DNA from: Medicago truncatula
Lineage: Eukaryota; Streptophyta; Magnoliopsida; Fabales; Fabaceae
Direction of reading: 5' to 3'
NCBI RefSeq assembly: GCF_003473485.1
Contig: NC_053048.1
Coordinates: 45,954,255-46,018,254 of the forward strand
DNA length: 64,000 bases
The notes under the pieces were generated by a model. That model made no database searches and was not told where the DNA came from. It saw only the letters and a list, made by a program, of their open reading frames with translations. Below are positions 52,478 through 63,553 of this stretch, piece by piece. Within the stretch, counting starts at the first letter, position 1; every line of letters starts with the position of its first letter. The position numbers and the translations under genes were made by a program.

Positions 52478-54270
52478 TATTTTCACAACTAAAACAACGC
52501 ACTTACCACCAACATGAAATGAACCCTCTTCCCTCACTTTAAGTAATACAAAAGTTTTGAAATCATCAACTGTATTGTGTTGTCTATTGCCTTACATACA
52601 ATTTGGTACCTCACCTCTCTTTTTACATTATTAGGGATCTTTCCTCAAAGTTGAAACCTACAAAATTTATGTGTACAGTATTGCAACTTGGGTTTGGACT
52701 AGTTCTGTCTGAAAGGTGATTAATGAATGAACTCAAAGTAATCCTTCTATCTCCCAAGGAGATGTACAGTAAGTAATTCCTAAAAAAAGTATTGTGATAA
52801 GAGCCCCATTTAAGAACCATTTTAAAATCCTGATGGTAGTACTTGATTGTATCGAAATTTTAAAATAGTTTTTGTATATTTTTTAGTCAAAATAATCATT
52901 GATATTAAAATATTTTGTTAATATTGTCATATTAGTCATTCAATATACTTGTATGTCGTATTAATCATTAACCTTAAACGTACTTACTTATTGTCATTTC
53001 AGTTCTTATATTAAAAGAGTTATGGTGAGTATTAAGGGATTATTTAAGCGTCACAGTCTATTTTGATTAACAAAGTGCATAATTATAGATTATTTTAGAA
53101 TTTTGATACATTAGAAAACTATTATGACTATTTATTGTATATTGAGGGACCAAAATGACTATTATTGCTGTAATATCTATTACCCTTGTGTTTTATGGAT
53201 TTATTTTCGTAGATATTGAGACAACACACCTCTCATGAATATACCCCTTAGAGCTATGTAGGGTTAGTCGAACCATAAACCCACTATTTTTTTTTTTTTG
53301 AAGAGGAAAACCATATTCCCACTTGTTCAAATACTTAAAAAAAGACATTATTAATTAAATACTTAATTAAAAGGTAATTTTAGAAGGGTAAACAATTTTT
53401 TTTTTTGTAGTAAGAGGAACAAGTCCCCCATCATATTGTGACTAATTATCTTCGTGTGAATATTAATAAGTTTTCTACTCTAAGAAACTGAAAAATAAAC
53501 TCAAAAACATTTAAGTTAATTTTCAAAAACATTTATTATTGGTTTAAAATACCTTCATTTAATTTAAAATATATTTTTTAGAGCTACAAGTTTTTTCTCC
53601 GATAATAATTAAGAATTTAATGATGGTAGTCTAATCCAACATCATCAAAGAGACCTTCATCCACCTTTTATGGACAAAACTTCAATACATTGTTAATTTC
53701 TATGGAGCTGGAATTTCCAATTATGGAGAGTCTCAAATATTTGTAAAGATAGCCCCTCCGTTTCAAAATACATGTCAAAGTCAACTACTTCACATATGCC
53801 AATGCACGATTTTGACCGTTAATATTTTTAATTATATAAAGTAAAAAATTATAAAAATTTAATATTTTGAAAATATTTGTCGAGACAAATCAAACAACAT
53901 CTTACATGCTAATATTTGTATTTATACATTAGTTAAAAAATATGGTCAAAGAAAGTCAAGTGAATAGTGCACATTGCAAAAATTAAAGATGTATTTTAAA
54001 ACGGATGGAGTAGTTTTTAAGGTATATGGTAAAATTTTCTTAAAAGAATTTAACTTGTAACTAACTTTCATGTACTCTGCGTATATTATAGAATAAAAAA
54101 TATGAAAACTCTCAAATTACAAAGGTGAAATGTCTATTTTTATTTTACATAATCATTTTTCACGGATATAATAGAGGGTCAATTTAAACAATTAATCTAA
54201 TTTAAATTAGTTGTAATCAATATTTAAATAAAAAATACCGACAATCAAAAAGTGACAACTTTACTCACTC
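52478..54270. other. Intergenic, AT-rich with one MITE
   Basis: No gene. 53020-53170 shares words with 10030-10270 (see there). The Stowaway-like element at 53752-54010 is the only clear feature. Confidence 0.55.
53752..54010. mobile_element. Stowaway-like MITE
   Basis: A 259-bp element with left end GCCCCTCCGTTTCAAAATAC and right end GTATTTTAAAACGGATGGAG (first base by alignment), flanked by TA (53750-53751 and 54011-54012). An inner inverted pair, TCAAAGTCAACT / AAGTCAAGTGA, supports it. About 530 bp upstream of the RhoGDI start codon. Confidence 0.88.
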
Positions 54271-54278
54271 TATATAGC
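54271..54278 (+). promoter_or_regulatory. Putative TATA box of RhoGDI gene
   Basis: CACTCTATATAGCTG about 270 bp upstream of the ATG at 54544. A good TATA match, implying a leader of about 240 nt. An in-frame upstream start was not needed. Confidence 0.5.
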
Positions 54279-54543
54279 TGTTGTGAAGGCAGACCAGGAT
54301 GACACAAATTCCAATGAGTATTGGATGTTGATTTATCATTTGTGTGATAGGTGTACGGAAAAGACAAAGCACCGAAAGAAAGGGTCTATGTCAGACTACA
54401 GTCCCAAGTGAGAAAAACAAAAGTGAATGTGAATTTGAACATACCATACTTACAACTACTGTGTCTGTCTTTCTTTCTTTGAATACTGTGCCAAAACCCC
54501 CAACCCAGATAACTTCTCATAAGTACACAACACAAGAGAATAG

Positions 54544-57500
54544 ATGGAGGGTGGAAAAAAATCACACGAACAAGAGCAAGCTGGTCCATCTTCTGCTATT
54601 GACAAAACCACTGAAAAACCCACTCACACTTTTCATGTTGCTAGTGAAGACGAGGAAGACGAAGGACAAGTCTTTGTTCCTAGTCCTCTTCTTTCTCTCA
54701 AGGAACAGATTGAGAAAGACAAGGTTCTTTTTTTTTTTATTCAAGATTTGTTCTCAACTCCTTATTAAATCGTGGGTTTAAGGAAATATTGTATTTTTCT
54801 GAATTATTTTAAATTGAATGCCCAAATTAAATCAAATCCAAAATAGCTCAACTAACTTTATTTTCAAAGTGTCTCAAACCATTTTTTTTTTATGTTTTTG
54901 CAAAATATTCATTACAAGTAGCCTTGAGTTCACAATTTACTATTGAGTGCAATGCATTGAATTTTGCTTGAATGAATAATGCAGTATGTAATGAATAATT
55001 CATTATAGGTTGATTACATCATTGGTTGATAAACTGCTACTAACAATGTACCGAAATAATGATTATTTTGTATGAATCTGAGGTTAATTGTGTTTTGCAG
55101 GAGGATGAAAGCCTAAGGAGGTGGAAGGAGAAGCTTTTGGGTTCCTTGGAAAGTGATTTAGATGGTTTGTTTAAGGACTTTGTCTGTTTATGATCCTTGT
55201 TTGTTTGTGCTGTATAACAATAACAATTTTCATTTAAGTTGTTTTTTTCCTTTGATAGATCAATTGGAACCTGAAGTAAAATTCCACTCCATTGGAATTC
55301 TGTCTGAGGATTTCGGTGAAATCGTTACTCCTTTACCTGTGGAAGAACATCAGAACAGCCGTATGCTATTCACTCTAAGGGAGGGATCTCGCTATCAGCT
55401 TAAGCTACAATTTAGTGTGATGCACAACCTTGTCTCTGGCTTGACTTACTCCAACACAGTGTGGAAAGGGGGGCTTCAAGGTACACATTTAGTTTTGTTT
55501 TTTCTTTCTCTGCTACTACTTAAACTTGTACGAATTGGTTTTTTGTGATTGACATAGTTATAAAAACTGAAGCATTGTTATCCTAAAAGTTGAGGGTCGG
55601 GTTCAAAAGACAATCACAATAAACCTTAGTAAAGTTCTGTTTGATTCTTTCAATTCACCAAAAAATAAAAGTTCTGTTTGATTGTGGAACCTTAATTCGA
55701 TAATGACCAACTTCCGGATAAAATGTCCTAAAAATATTTGAGATGAAGTTGATCGTAGTATAGATTAATTGGCCTTTTTATGTGGCATCCTTGAAGTTTG
55801 ATTTAGTTTTGAAGGTTTCATTTTTGGTGATCATTAAGATTCTTTATCGGTTTGCGGGTTTAGAGAATTTTTAGCTATTATTGATGCCTTAGGAAGGACA
55901 ATTGTAGCCCCACAAGTGAAAACTAGCTTGTAGCATAGTAAATAGTGTCTGGCAAGGCTTCTTCTCATACCAGAGGTACTGAATTTTAGTTCGAATTCAG
56001 ATGTCCAGCACTTAAACTCCGAGTTAACCCGAAGAAAATAAAGGCTTAAACTACGTTTAATGCTTACTAGTTGTAAAAAAAAATAGCTTGTTTTTATTTG
56101 TTGACTCATTGAATCGTTATTACACATGGCATTGACAACTAGTAAAATCTCCGAGTTAAATTGCACATGGCATTGACAGTTAAATCTCGTTATTGTGTTT
56201 ATTTGTTGACTCATTGAATCAAATGAGTTTATGACTTTAGATATGTAAATTGGGTCAGTTTTCTTATGTTGTTTCTTTGTAAGTTAAGGTAGGGTCAGAT
56301 AGAATCACGAGTTTGATGACAACATTGTTATTTTCTCCGAACCATGCCCAAAATGACGGTGTGGCTTAGTGTTTGTTTTTAAAAAAAATCTAAAATGCAA
56401 CAGTTGAATGCTAAGATTGTGTGCATAAAACATTAACCTCACTTTTGTAGAACTCAACTTCATAGGTGCATCTAACACCTGAACTTGAACCGATCTGTAA
56501 AGGAGGTGAACACTGAACAGTGTTCTATTGAGTGTCATATCTCAATCCCATAACTCTTGGCATAAATCAAGTCTCAAACCAATAAACACAAACAAACCCG
56601 GTGTTGGAAGTTTGCACTGCACCCAACAGGACAACAAGGTTAATATACTCATCTGTGATGAGCTGAGACCTAGGTGTACTGAGCGAAATCCAGCTATAAT
56701 GAGGCGAACCAACTCCCACCTTTCTTCACTCTTTAGTAATTTTGAACCTTGTTATTTATGCTTTATCCCATCAATTATGAACTTGTTCTACTCTTTGTGT
56801 AATGAGTTGTGAACCTATCTTCAGATTGGTAAATTTGTCTGTCAATTTTGAATTGTGATGGCATGTCTGTGTATCTAGTTTGGTTTTGTCTGTGAACCCA
56901 TCTTAGCTTAATAGTGGTTTGCTTTATTATTAAGTTAGAATGAGAATGTTGAATATATACTATGCACATAATATTAAATTATGTGTGTGTATTTTAAATA
57001 CTATTTGTTGTATCTTTTGTGCCTACAACGAGATGACAAGTTTATGTATTTGTTGTATGAAACTTATAATTTGATTGGACTCTCGAGCTTTTCAGTTGAT
57101 CAGAGTAAAGGAATGTTGGGTACTTTTGCTCCCCAAAAGGGTCCATATGTATATGCCTTGAAAGAAGACACCACTCCCGCTGGTGCACTTGCAAGGGGTG
57201 TTTACTCTGCAAAACTTAAGGTATGAGAATCTAAACGTGCATTTACAATTGGATGTTTTTTTATGATTTCAATATATGGGAGCCCCTAATATGCACCCTT
57301 TGAAAAAAGGTTCCGCCATGGACCTTTTAGTTCAACCTACTACACTAGGTAATTAACCTGCTGATAAAAAATAAAATAAAAAAGTTGGCCCTTTGCTTCA
57401 TATAGGTGAACAGTGAACACCCCTTTCACAACCGCCTCTATCTCCCTTCGTCATTATCCTAACGCATGCACATTTTAATTATGCCAAGAGATTCAAGCTT

Positions 57501-58427
57501 TAATATTCACATTTATGAAAAATCATTTTTTATGAAGATGTGTAGATTACTTTCACACTATTTACTCTGCATCACTATTTCCACTCCAGTCATTTCTTCG
57601 CCTTTTCTTCCCTCAAAAAAAAAAAAATTACTTCGCCTTTTCCAACTTTAAAGCTTGATGGGGATTAAAATGAGTTTTCATCTTGTTTTGACATGGTTGA
57701 AGAGGTTTATAGCATATTTATTTAATTTAAGATAGTAGGTACTAAATCAGTTTTGTGAGCTTTCACTGAATCTAATTTTGCAAAGCTTTTAGCAGAAATT
57801 AGGTCATCATAATCCGGAAAGTGCTTGGATCTGATTAAATTTAAGTGCTTGGATCTGATTAAATTTGAGTGTTTGAATCTGATCTTGCAAATATAGGGTA
57901 TACTATTAACTGATACACGACAGCTTCGGCAACAAAAAGTGAGATAATAATTATTAAGAAAAAACAGGTTATCAAAATCTGAAAAGTGTTTGTATCTGTG
58001 ATTACATCGAAGATGAGTAGATGACGCACTACACGGAGAAGAAGCGGTGGAAAGGAGCAGAATAAAAAAAAAACTAAGTTAACAAATTTGAAACGGGCTA
58101 TAGCCGGTTGTATTGGAAAGGACCATGTTTGGACCTTTTAAAAAGAGGTCCATATTAGGGGGACCCTCAATATATATATATATATATATTTAATTTAGCC
58201 TTTACTCACCTATGTTGTCTGTGAAAATGTGTTGAGCATCTGTTAGTTGCCCAAGTTGTTAAAATGAATGAATATTTTGTGTGTTTACTCTTTATAGATA
58301 GAACAATTGATTCATATTAATGCATAAACTCTTTACTCTTTTGGTTGATGTTTTACAGTTTGAAGATGATGACAAAAGGTGTCATATGGAACTCAAATAT
58401 TTGTTCGAGATTAAAAAAAGCGGCTAG
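54544..58427 (+). CDS. GDI1: Rho GDP-dissociation inhibitor (RhoGDI)
   Basis: Binds prenylated ROP GTPases, holds them in the cytosol in the GDP form and so restricts where ROP signalling occurs; the Arabidopsis homologue SCN1 focuses root-hair growth. Five exons: 54544-54723, 55101-55164, 55259-55480, 57096-57220 and 58359-58427, totalling 660 bp, or 219 aa. The N-terminal 60 residues are disordered and acidic (ASEDEEDEGQVFVPSPLLSL), leading to EQIEKDKEDESLRRWKEKLL, the helical arm that clamps the GTPase. The immunoglobulin-like domain follows, with FHSIGILSEDFGEIVTPLP, LTYSNTVWKGGLQV, MLGTFAPQKGPYVY and the family end FEDDDKRCHMELKYLFEIKK. Intron 4 contains an 889-bp Mutator-like element. 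A decayed partial copy follows at 61240. Confidence 0.95.
57278..58166. mobile_element. Mutator-like non-autonomous element in RhoGDI intron 4
   Basis: An 889-bp element. The inverted ends GGGAGCCCCTAATATGCACC and GGTCCATATTAGGGGGACCC are flanked by a perfect 9-bp duplication, TCAATATAT, at 57269-57277 and 58167-58175. Inner ends are also paired (CTTTGAAAAAAGG / CCTTTTAAAAAGAGG). A short internal tandem repeat, AAGTGCTTGGATCTGATTAA, occurs at about 57820-57870. No transposase. Confidence 0.92.
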
Positions 58428-59560
58428 TCCCCCAGTTTTCTGTCACATTGTTTTTTATTCATGATTGTATCGTTCTCGTGAAATTCTTGATTCTATTTTG
58501 AACATAATTGTCTGATCTGATGATGTTACTTTGTTTACTAATACACAAAAGATGGTTCCATTGTGAATTTGTGATGACTTATTGTAAGAACCAAAAAATG
58601 ACCATTGAGCATTTGTACTACACATGGCAGAAAAGTTCCTCTTTAAAATATTTATGAAATGAAGAATGGCAGCTGATTGTGTTTTTTAAACAAATTTAGT
58701 ACATGTTTGAGTTTAAAAGTCTATTTAAATTTGAAAAATTATTACTATTATCTTCCAGTTTTAAGTTAAATCGACTTAAGTGTATATGTAACTATTAGAG
58801 GAGAAGGGAGTGGTAATATAAGAATCTCTTGGAGGTGTGGAGTCTCATTTTCTACAAGATTTTTTCATACGCTCCATAACGAGAATGATCTGCACTACTG
58901 CATAGACAATAGTAGTAATACTACCTCCGTCCCTAATTACAAGACCCTTTTGAGAATTTTTTTTGTCTCCTTTTTATAAGACTCTTTTTCTAATTGTATC
59001 AAATGGTATTGTTGAGTGGTAAACTTCTAGTGGTGTTTGGTGATGTGATTCAAGACATTATTGGATATGATTCAAAAATGTTGGAACTGTGAAATTGGAG
59101 AATGAATATTTTTATTGGTATTATGAGAATGGTGGTTGAAACTATGACATCTATCCTCACATTTTGTCTTGTTGAAGTTGTGGTATGTACTATAAGAAGT
59201 CTTCATGTTGAGGGACGAATTCTGAAAAGTTGTTTGGTGGTCATGTATTAGATAAGCGATGCGATGATTGTGGTGCACCACTTATTTAGGTCTTGTATTG
59301 TGCAAGAACATTTGTAACCATTATATTAAAAAAATTCACCAAATGTTATGATGTACACTTTACATCTGATCTATTTCCCTTTCTCCCCCCATCTTTCTTT
59401 CTCGTCATACTAAACACCCACGATCAAAATTATAGATAAACATCCATAATCAAAATCAAAATTATAAATTTGGAGTTTGTTTTAGCCTTTTAGGGAATTG
59501 AATTCAGTATAGAACTTCTTCTTTTCAAATTTTAAAAATATAGGATAGGATAGGATGCAA
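58428..59560. other. RhoGDI 3' flank, source of the duplicated tail
   Basis: 3' UTR and downstream DNA. 59000-59280 matches 62500-62750 in order (GTTGAGTGGTAAACTT, GTTGGAACTGTGAAATTGGA, AAAAGTTGTTTRGTG). A one-ended Stowaway-like fragment, TACCTCCGTCCCTAATTACA, lies at 58922. No gene. Confidence 0.6.
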
Positions 59561-59636
59561 TGTCGCTACTCGGACTCGAACCGAGATGCTCTAACCTTCC
59601 TAAAAGCAGCGTGTTTAGCAATTTCACCATAACGGC
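59561..59636 (-). pseudogene. trnL-UAG: Plastid-type tRNA-Leu(UAG) pseudogene (NUPT)
   Basis: On the minus strand GCCGTTATGGTGAAATTGCT, AAACACGCTGCTTTTAGGAA and GGTTAGAGCATCTCGGTTCG then AGTCCGAGTAGCGACA closely follow the chloroplast trnL-UAG. The anticodon-loop stretch TTTTAGGAA is retained. It is 76 nt against about 80; a few bases are missing around the 3' side of the anticodon stem and the variable arm, so the anticodon stem cannot close, and several other positions are changed. Some flanking bases (ACTCGAAATCATAGGATA) may also be plastid-derived. Best read as an old nuclear insert of plastid DNA, not a working gene. Confidence 0.88.
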
Positions 59637-59825
59637 TTACTCGAAATCATAGGATACCCCGCCCAGATAGGAGCTATGGTGTTTTCCTTAGCCTTTTTTT
59701 TTTATTTTTTATTTTGGCTGATTTATAGTACGACTTGTACTCATTAAGGGAGCTTAAACTCAATTTATTCCCCGTCTTGAACCATTATTAAAATCTTGCC
59801 ATTGTTGTAAAAAAATATATATATA

Positions 59826-60094
59826 CTCCTTCCGTTTCAAAATGAAATATCGTTTAAGATTTTTACACATAAATTAAGAAATGTAATAATAATGTCAAAA
59901 AAAAAAACATGACAATTTTACTAAATTAGCCTTATTTACCATTGGTGTAATGCTTTAGAAGTAGTGTACACTCAATTAATTGGAGGGTACCGATTAGAAG
60001 TAAAATAATAATTTTACGTTGAAAAGTACAAGTGACATTCATTTTAAAACAAATTTTTTTTTTAAAAACGAAACTCATTTTAAAACCGAGGGAC
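59826..60094. mobile_element. Stowaway-like MITE
   Basis: A 269-bp element with left end CTCCTTCCGTTTCAAAATGA and right end CTCATTTTAAAACCGAGGGA, flanked by TA (59824-59825 and 60095-60096). It has a second inverted block, CATTCATTTTAAAAC. Diverged but clear. Confidence 0.8.
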
Positions 60095-60404
60095 TATAAT
60101 ATAGCCATTGCCTATAAGGAGAAGTGATTTAAGGAGAAGCGATTTATATAGCACTCAGTATATCCATTATCTACACATTATGGTCATTTATTAAAGGAAA
60201 ATGTTGAGCAAAGTGACAAAAGAGCTCGCCAGAAAACCACTGACAAGATTTAGTACTACAGTCTAGCCTCAACAATACCCCACCACCTCCATGTTTTTTG
60301 GACGGGCTCTGATTTAATTGGATAGACCATAATTTGTGAGCACTCGTTATAAAAACTATCGCTACAAATAACATTAATGTTTATTAAATTGATTAAATAA
60401 CATA

Positions 60405-60926
60405 CACCTCCGGTCACTATTATAAGCAAAAATTCAATTAATGATGTATATAATATTTATTATAGACCACATTCATCATTTAATGAACGAATCTAAAATG
60501 TTGATTTTAGGCTTAATTACACTTTTGATCCTTGCATTTTGACCAGCTCACGAAAATGGTTCTGACTCTTTCAAATCGAACAAAATCGTCCCTAAACTAT
60601 CATGTTTATGCACTTTTAGTCCTAACTCTAATTTTCAACTCCAGAAACTAACAAAAATGACAGTTTTAGATCTACCCTCTATTATCAACAATGAAATAAA
60701 CAAGGAATAAAACATGTGGGTACAAGAAATCTACTTTATTCGGCACACTAACAAAAAAAACCCTAATTTCTAAGATATGAGTTTTTTTTAGGACTAAAAG
60801 TACAAAAATATGAGAGTTTATGGACGATTTTGTTCGATTTAAAAGAGGCAGGACCATTTTCGTGAGCGGGTCAAAATACGAGGATCAAAAGTGTAATTAA
60901 GCCTTGATTTTAATAGTCACCGGATG
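60405..60926. mobile_element. Stowaway-like MITE split by a Mutator-like MITE
   Basis: Left end CACCTCCGGTCACTATTATA; right end TTAATAGTCACCGGATG, flanked by TA (60403-60404 and 60927-60928). Removing the nested element at 60510-60903 and one copy of its 9-bp duplication leaves about 119 bp, a normal size for this class, with arms ATTCAATTAATGATG / TCATTTAATGAACGAAT. Confidence 0.85.
60510..60903. mobile_element. Mutator-like MITE nested in a Stowaway-like MITE
   Basis: A 394-bp foldback element with ends GGCTTAATTACACTTTTGAT and ATCAAAAGTGTAATTAAGCC, perfect over 20 bp, flanked by a perfect 9-bp duplication, TTGATTTTA, at 60501-60509 and 60904-60912. Inner inverted blocks include CGAACAAAATCGTCC / GGACGATTTTGTTCG. 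Perfect ends suggest a fairly recent insertion. Confidence 0.95.
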
Positions 60927-60975
60927 TATCTATTTGGACAATATTATAGACTACATAAGTTATGGTATTTTGATA

Positions 60976-61158
60976 AGAGAAATGATATTTGAACATCCAT
61001 TTGGTACAACTTTTATGACAATTTTATCTCTTATACTCACATTATTTTTAACTTTATCTCTATATTGCTATGGTTTCCGTACCAATATTACTTTTTTCTT
61101 TGTAAGTTATGGTTGTCAAATAAGTTATCATCAAATTGGTTGTTCAAATAACACTCAT
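60976..61158. mobile_element. Short MITE with 9-bp duplication
   Basis: A 183-bp element with imperfect inverted ends AGAGAAATGATATTTGAACA and TGTTCAAATAACACTCAT, flanked by ATTTTGATA at 60967-60975 and 61159-61167. The same family is at 34693-34867. A Mutator-type origin is inferred from the duplication length only. Confidence 0.78.
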
Positions 61159-61239
61159 ATTTTGATAAATGCTTTAAAAGCACTTGAAAAAGCAAATAAT
61201 TTAATGACTTTAAAATTTGTGTTTCTGTATGGTGCAGCA

Positions 61240-62760
61240 TAGAAACTAGAATGTAAATTGCACATGACAATGACAGTTAAGTCTAATTATTGCGTTTATT
61301 GGTTGAGCACATGTTAATGCTAATGATTGTTGAACTCTCGAGCTATCTCGTAGAATCTGATAAGCTGAGACCTAGGTTTACTGACGTGAAGCTTCTCCAA
61401 CGAAGCGAACCAAGTCCCACCATTCTGCACACATAGTAACATTGAACCTTGTGATTTATGCTTTACCCCAACAATTATTAACTTGTTATACTCTGTGTAA
61501 TGAGTTGTGAACCTATCTTCAGATTGGTGAATTTGTCTATCAATTTTGAATTGCGATGCTATGCTTACTGCTTAGTAGTGGTCTGCTTTATTATTAAGTT
61601 AGAATTAGAATGTTGAATATATACTACACACATAGTATTAACTATTAAGTTATGTATATATTAATATTATTTTTGCATTAATTAAACTCTTTTAAACTTT
61701 ATAAAGTCTATATATTTGTGTTCTTAAACTTATGTTGATCATTTTAAATTGTTAATAATGAAATGGAAGAATCATGTTAGCTAGTCAACCATTGTGAGAC
61801 AAACTAGGAAGAATGTATTTTCAGAGGTGTTTTGACATTTCCAAAATTTTCCGAAAATTTTGGATCTCTCTTTAAAAGTTGCAAAAGAAAACTGTGTGGG
61901 ATGCATTGAATGTATATTCTGAAGTGAAAATTAAAACAAAAAATATGAAAAATAAACGACACTATCTACTTTTCACTTTTGTTTTAAATTTTGCTAAGGC
62001 TATTATGAATTTGAAGTCTGAATTAGTGAAAATGTGTTGAGGTTCTGTTAGTTGCCCAAGTTGTTAAAATGAATGAATATTTTGTGTGTTTACTCTTTAT
62101 AGATAGAACAATTGATTCACATTAATCCATAAACTCTACTATTTTGGTCGATGTTTTACGGTTTGAAGATGATGACTTTTACGGTTTGAAGATGATGACC
62201 ATAGGTATCATATGGGCCTCTAATACAAAAGATCGGCAATAAGGACACGAACACTGAACACGACACGGACGCATCTAAATTTTTTAGAAAATCACATAAT
62301 TCAGTGTAATTATATATGTCGGTGTCGGACACGATACATGTCTAACACGGGGACACGCCTTATCCCAAGAGTATCTGTGCTTCACCCTTCAATTGTGATA
62401 TGGTTGAACCATGTGTAGTTGCTCTTGAGCTCAACCTCCTCTCCTCACACCGCCACCTCTCATTCTAATACCATTATGTTCACTTTGTTGGTTGTCACCA
62501 AATTATACTGTTGAGTGGTAAACTTGTAGTAATGTTTGGGGATGTTTGAAATGATGTTTAACATTGTTGGAACTGTGAAATTGGAAAATGAATATTCTTG
62601 CAGACATTCTGAAAATTGTGGTTGAAACCGTCACATGTTGTCTTGTTTAAGAACTGGTATATACTCTAAGAAGTTGTGGTTTGAGGGACAAATTTTGAAA
62701 AGTTGTTTAGTGTCCAGGTACTGTAAATAGGAGATGGAGGTGGCTGGAAGTTAGAATGTT
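61240..62760 (+). pseudogene. Decayed partial duplicate of RhoGDI 3' half
   Basis: Long collinear matches to the RhoGDI gene: 61260-61640 to the intron-3 DNA at 56150-56970 (GAGCTGAGACCTAGGT-type words, GTGTAATGAGTTGTGAACCT, GTCAATTTTGAATTGYGATG); 62025-62200 to 58210-58375 (GTTAGTTGCCCAAGTTGTTA, AGATAGAACAATTGATTCA); 62510-62750 to 59010-59280. Exon 4 and the 889-bp element are absent. Exon 5 survives only as TTTGAAGATGATGAC, duplicated in tandem, and its acceptor AG has become GG. No exons 1-3. Cannot make a RhoGDI. Confidence 0.88.
62235..62370. repeat. GTGTC-rich palindromic repeat, copy 3
   Basis: GGACACGAACACTGAACACG, GTCGGTGTCGGACACGATAC and CTAACACGGGGACACGCC form a palindrome-like block, in the same family as 31530 and 44185. 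It sits inside the duplicated RhoGDI tail and is not present at the matching place in the original, so it may have inserted after the duplication. Confidence 0.5.
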
Positions 62761-63553
62761 TTCTCCTCACCTTACGTTATTCTTTGTTTTTTTATGGACA
62801 AGGTGAGAGTGGTGGTGATGCTTGAAGGTCTCAATTCTGCAGAAAAATGTAGGGCATTATGGAGGTGGGAGAGAAATGAAAAAAAATTCGCCATCATGAG
62901 ATTAAAATCTAATAATGGTAAATCAAAGCTTGTGCGCACATACCACTTAATTTGATTGTGCACATTAGACAACGCCCGATAGCTCTAACTGACCCCTTAT
63001 GCTCACCTCTAATATGTGACTCTCTCTTTTAATTAAAAAGTTTAAAATATCATAAAATCGTATTCCTCTAAATTGAGTCAATACTTTTTAATTGCAGTTT
63101 TGATTACTTTATTTTACTCATTCACGAAATTAATTCATAGTTTTTGTCCCTCCTCAGATTGTTGTACTTTAAAAACAGTGAAATTGAAACTTTTTTTTTT
63201 TTTTTTTTTTTAGTTTTTGTATAATTTCATACGTATTTATCATTCCACATCATGTCGTATGTCACGTCATTTAAAATATGTCAAAATTTAGTAATTTTAA
63301 AATGAAGGAATCAATTCTTTAAAAGTTACAATGATTAATTATTATATTAATTTTGATTTTTCTTAACTAGTGCTATACATCAATTTGGAAAGTATAATTA
63401 TTTAAAAAAAAAAATCAATTTGGAAAGTATTAACTTACGCCCCTCTGAAAGTTTAGAAAAGTTGTATATTCAACTTAAGTCTAAAATTTGTTGTTTTCAA
63501 TTTTAAAAAAAAATCTATTTTTAACTTTTTTACACATCAATTTATTTATTTTA
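62761..63553. other. Right-end intergenic DNA, no gene seen
   Basis: AT-rich; includes a long T-run at about 63190-63212 and the word AATCAATTTGGAAAGTAT, present twice at about 63380 and 63415. No coding or RNA feature recognised. Confidence 0.6.

Noticed and set aside
11321-58427. A functional ROP-signalling gene cluster (CRIB effector and RhoGDI)
   Set aside because: They are about 42 kb and several unrelated genes apart, on opposite strands; chance linkage is the simpler view.
60904-61242. A 112-codon ORF
   Set aside because: It runs through a MITE with terminal repeats and a 9-bp duplication; composition is that of AT-rich non-coding DNA.
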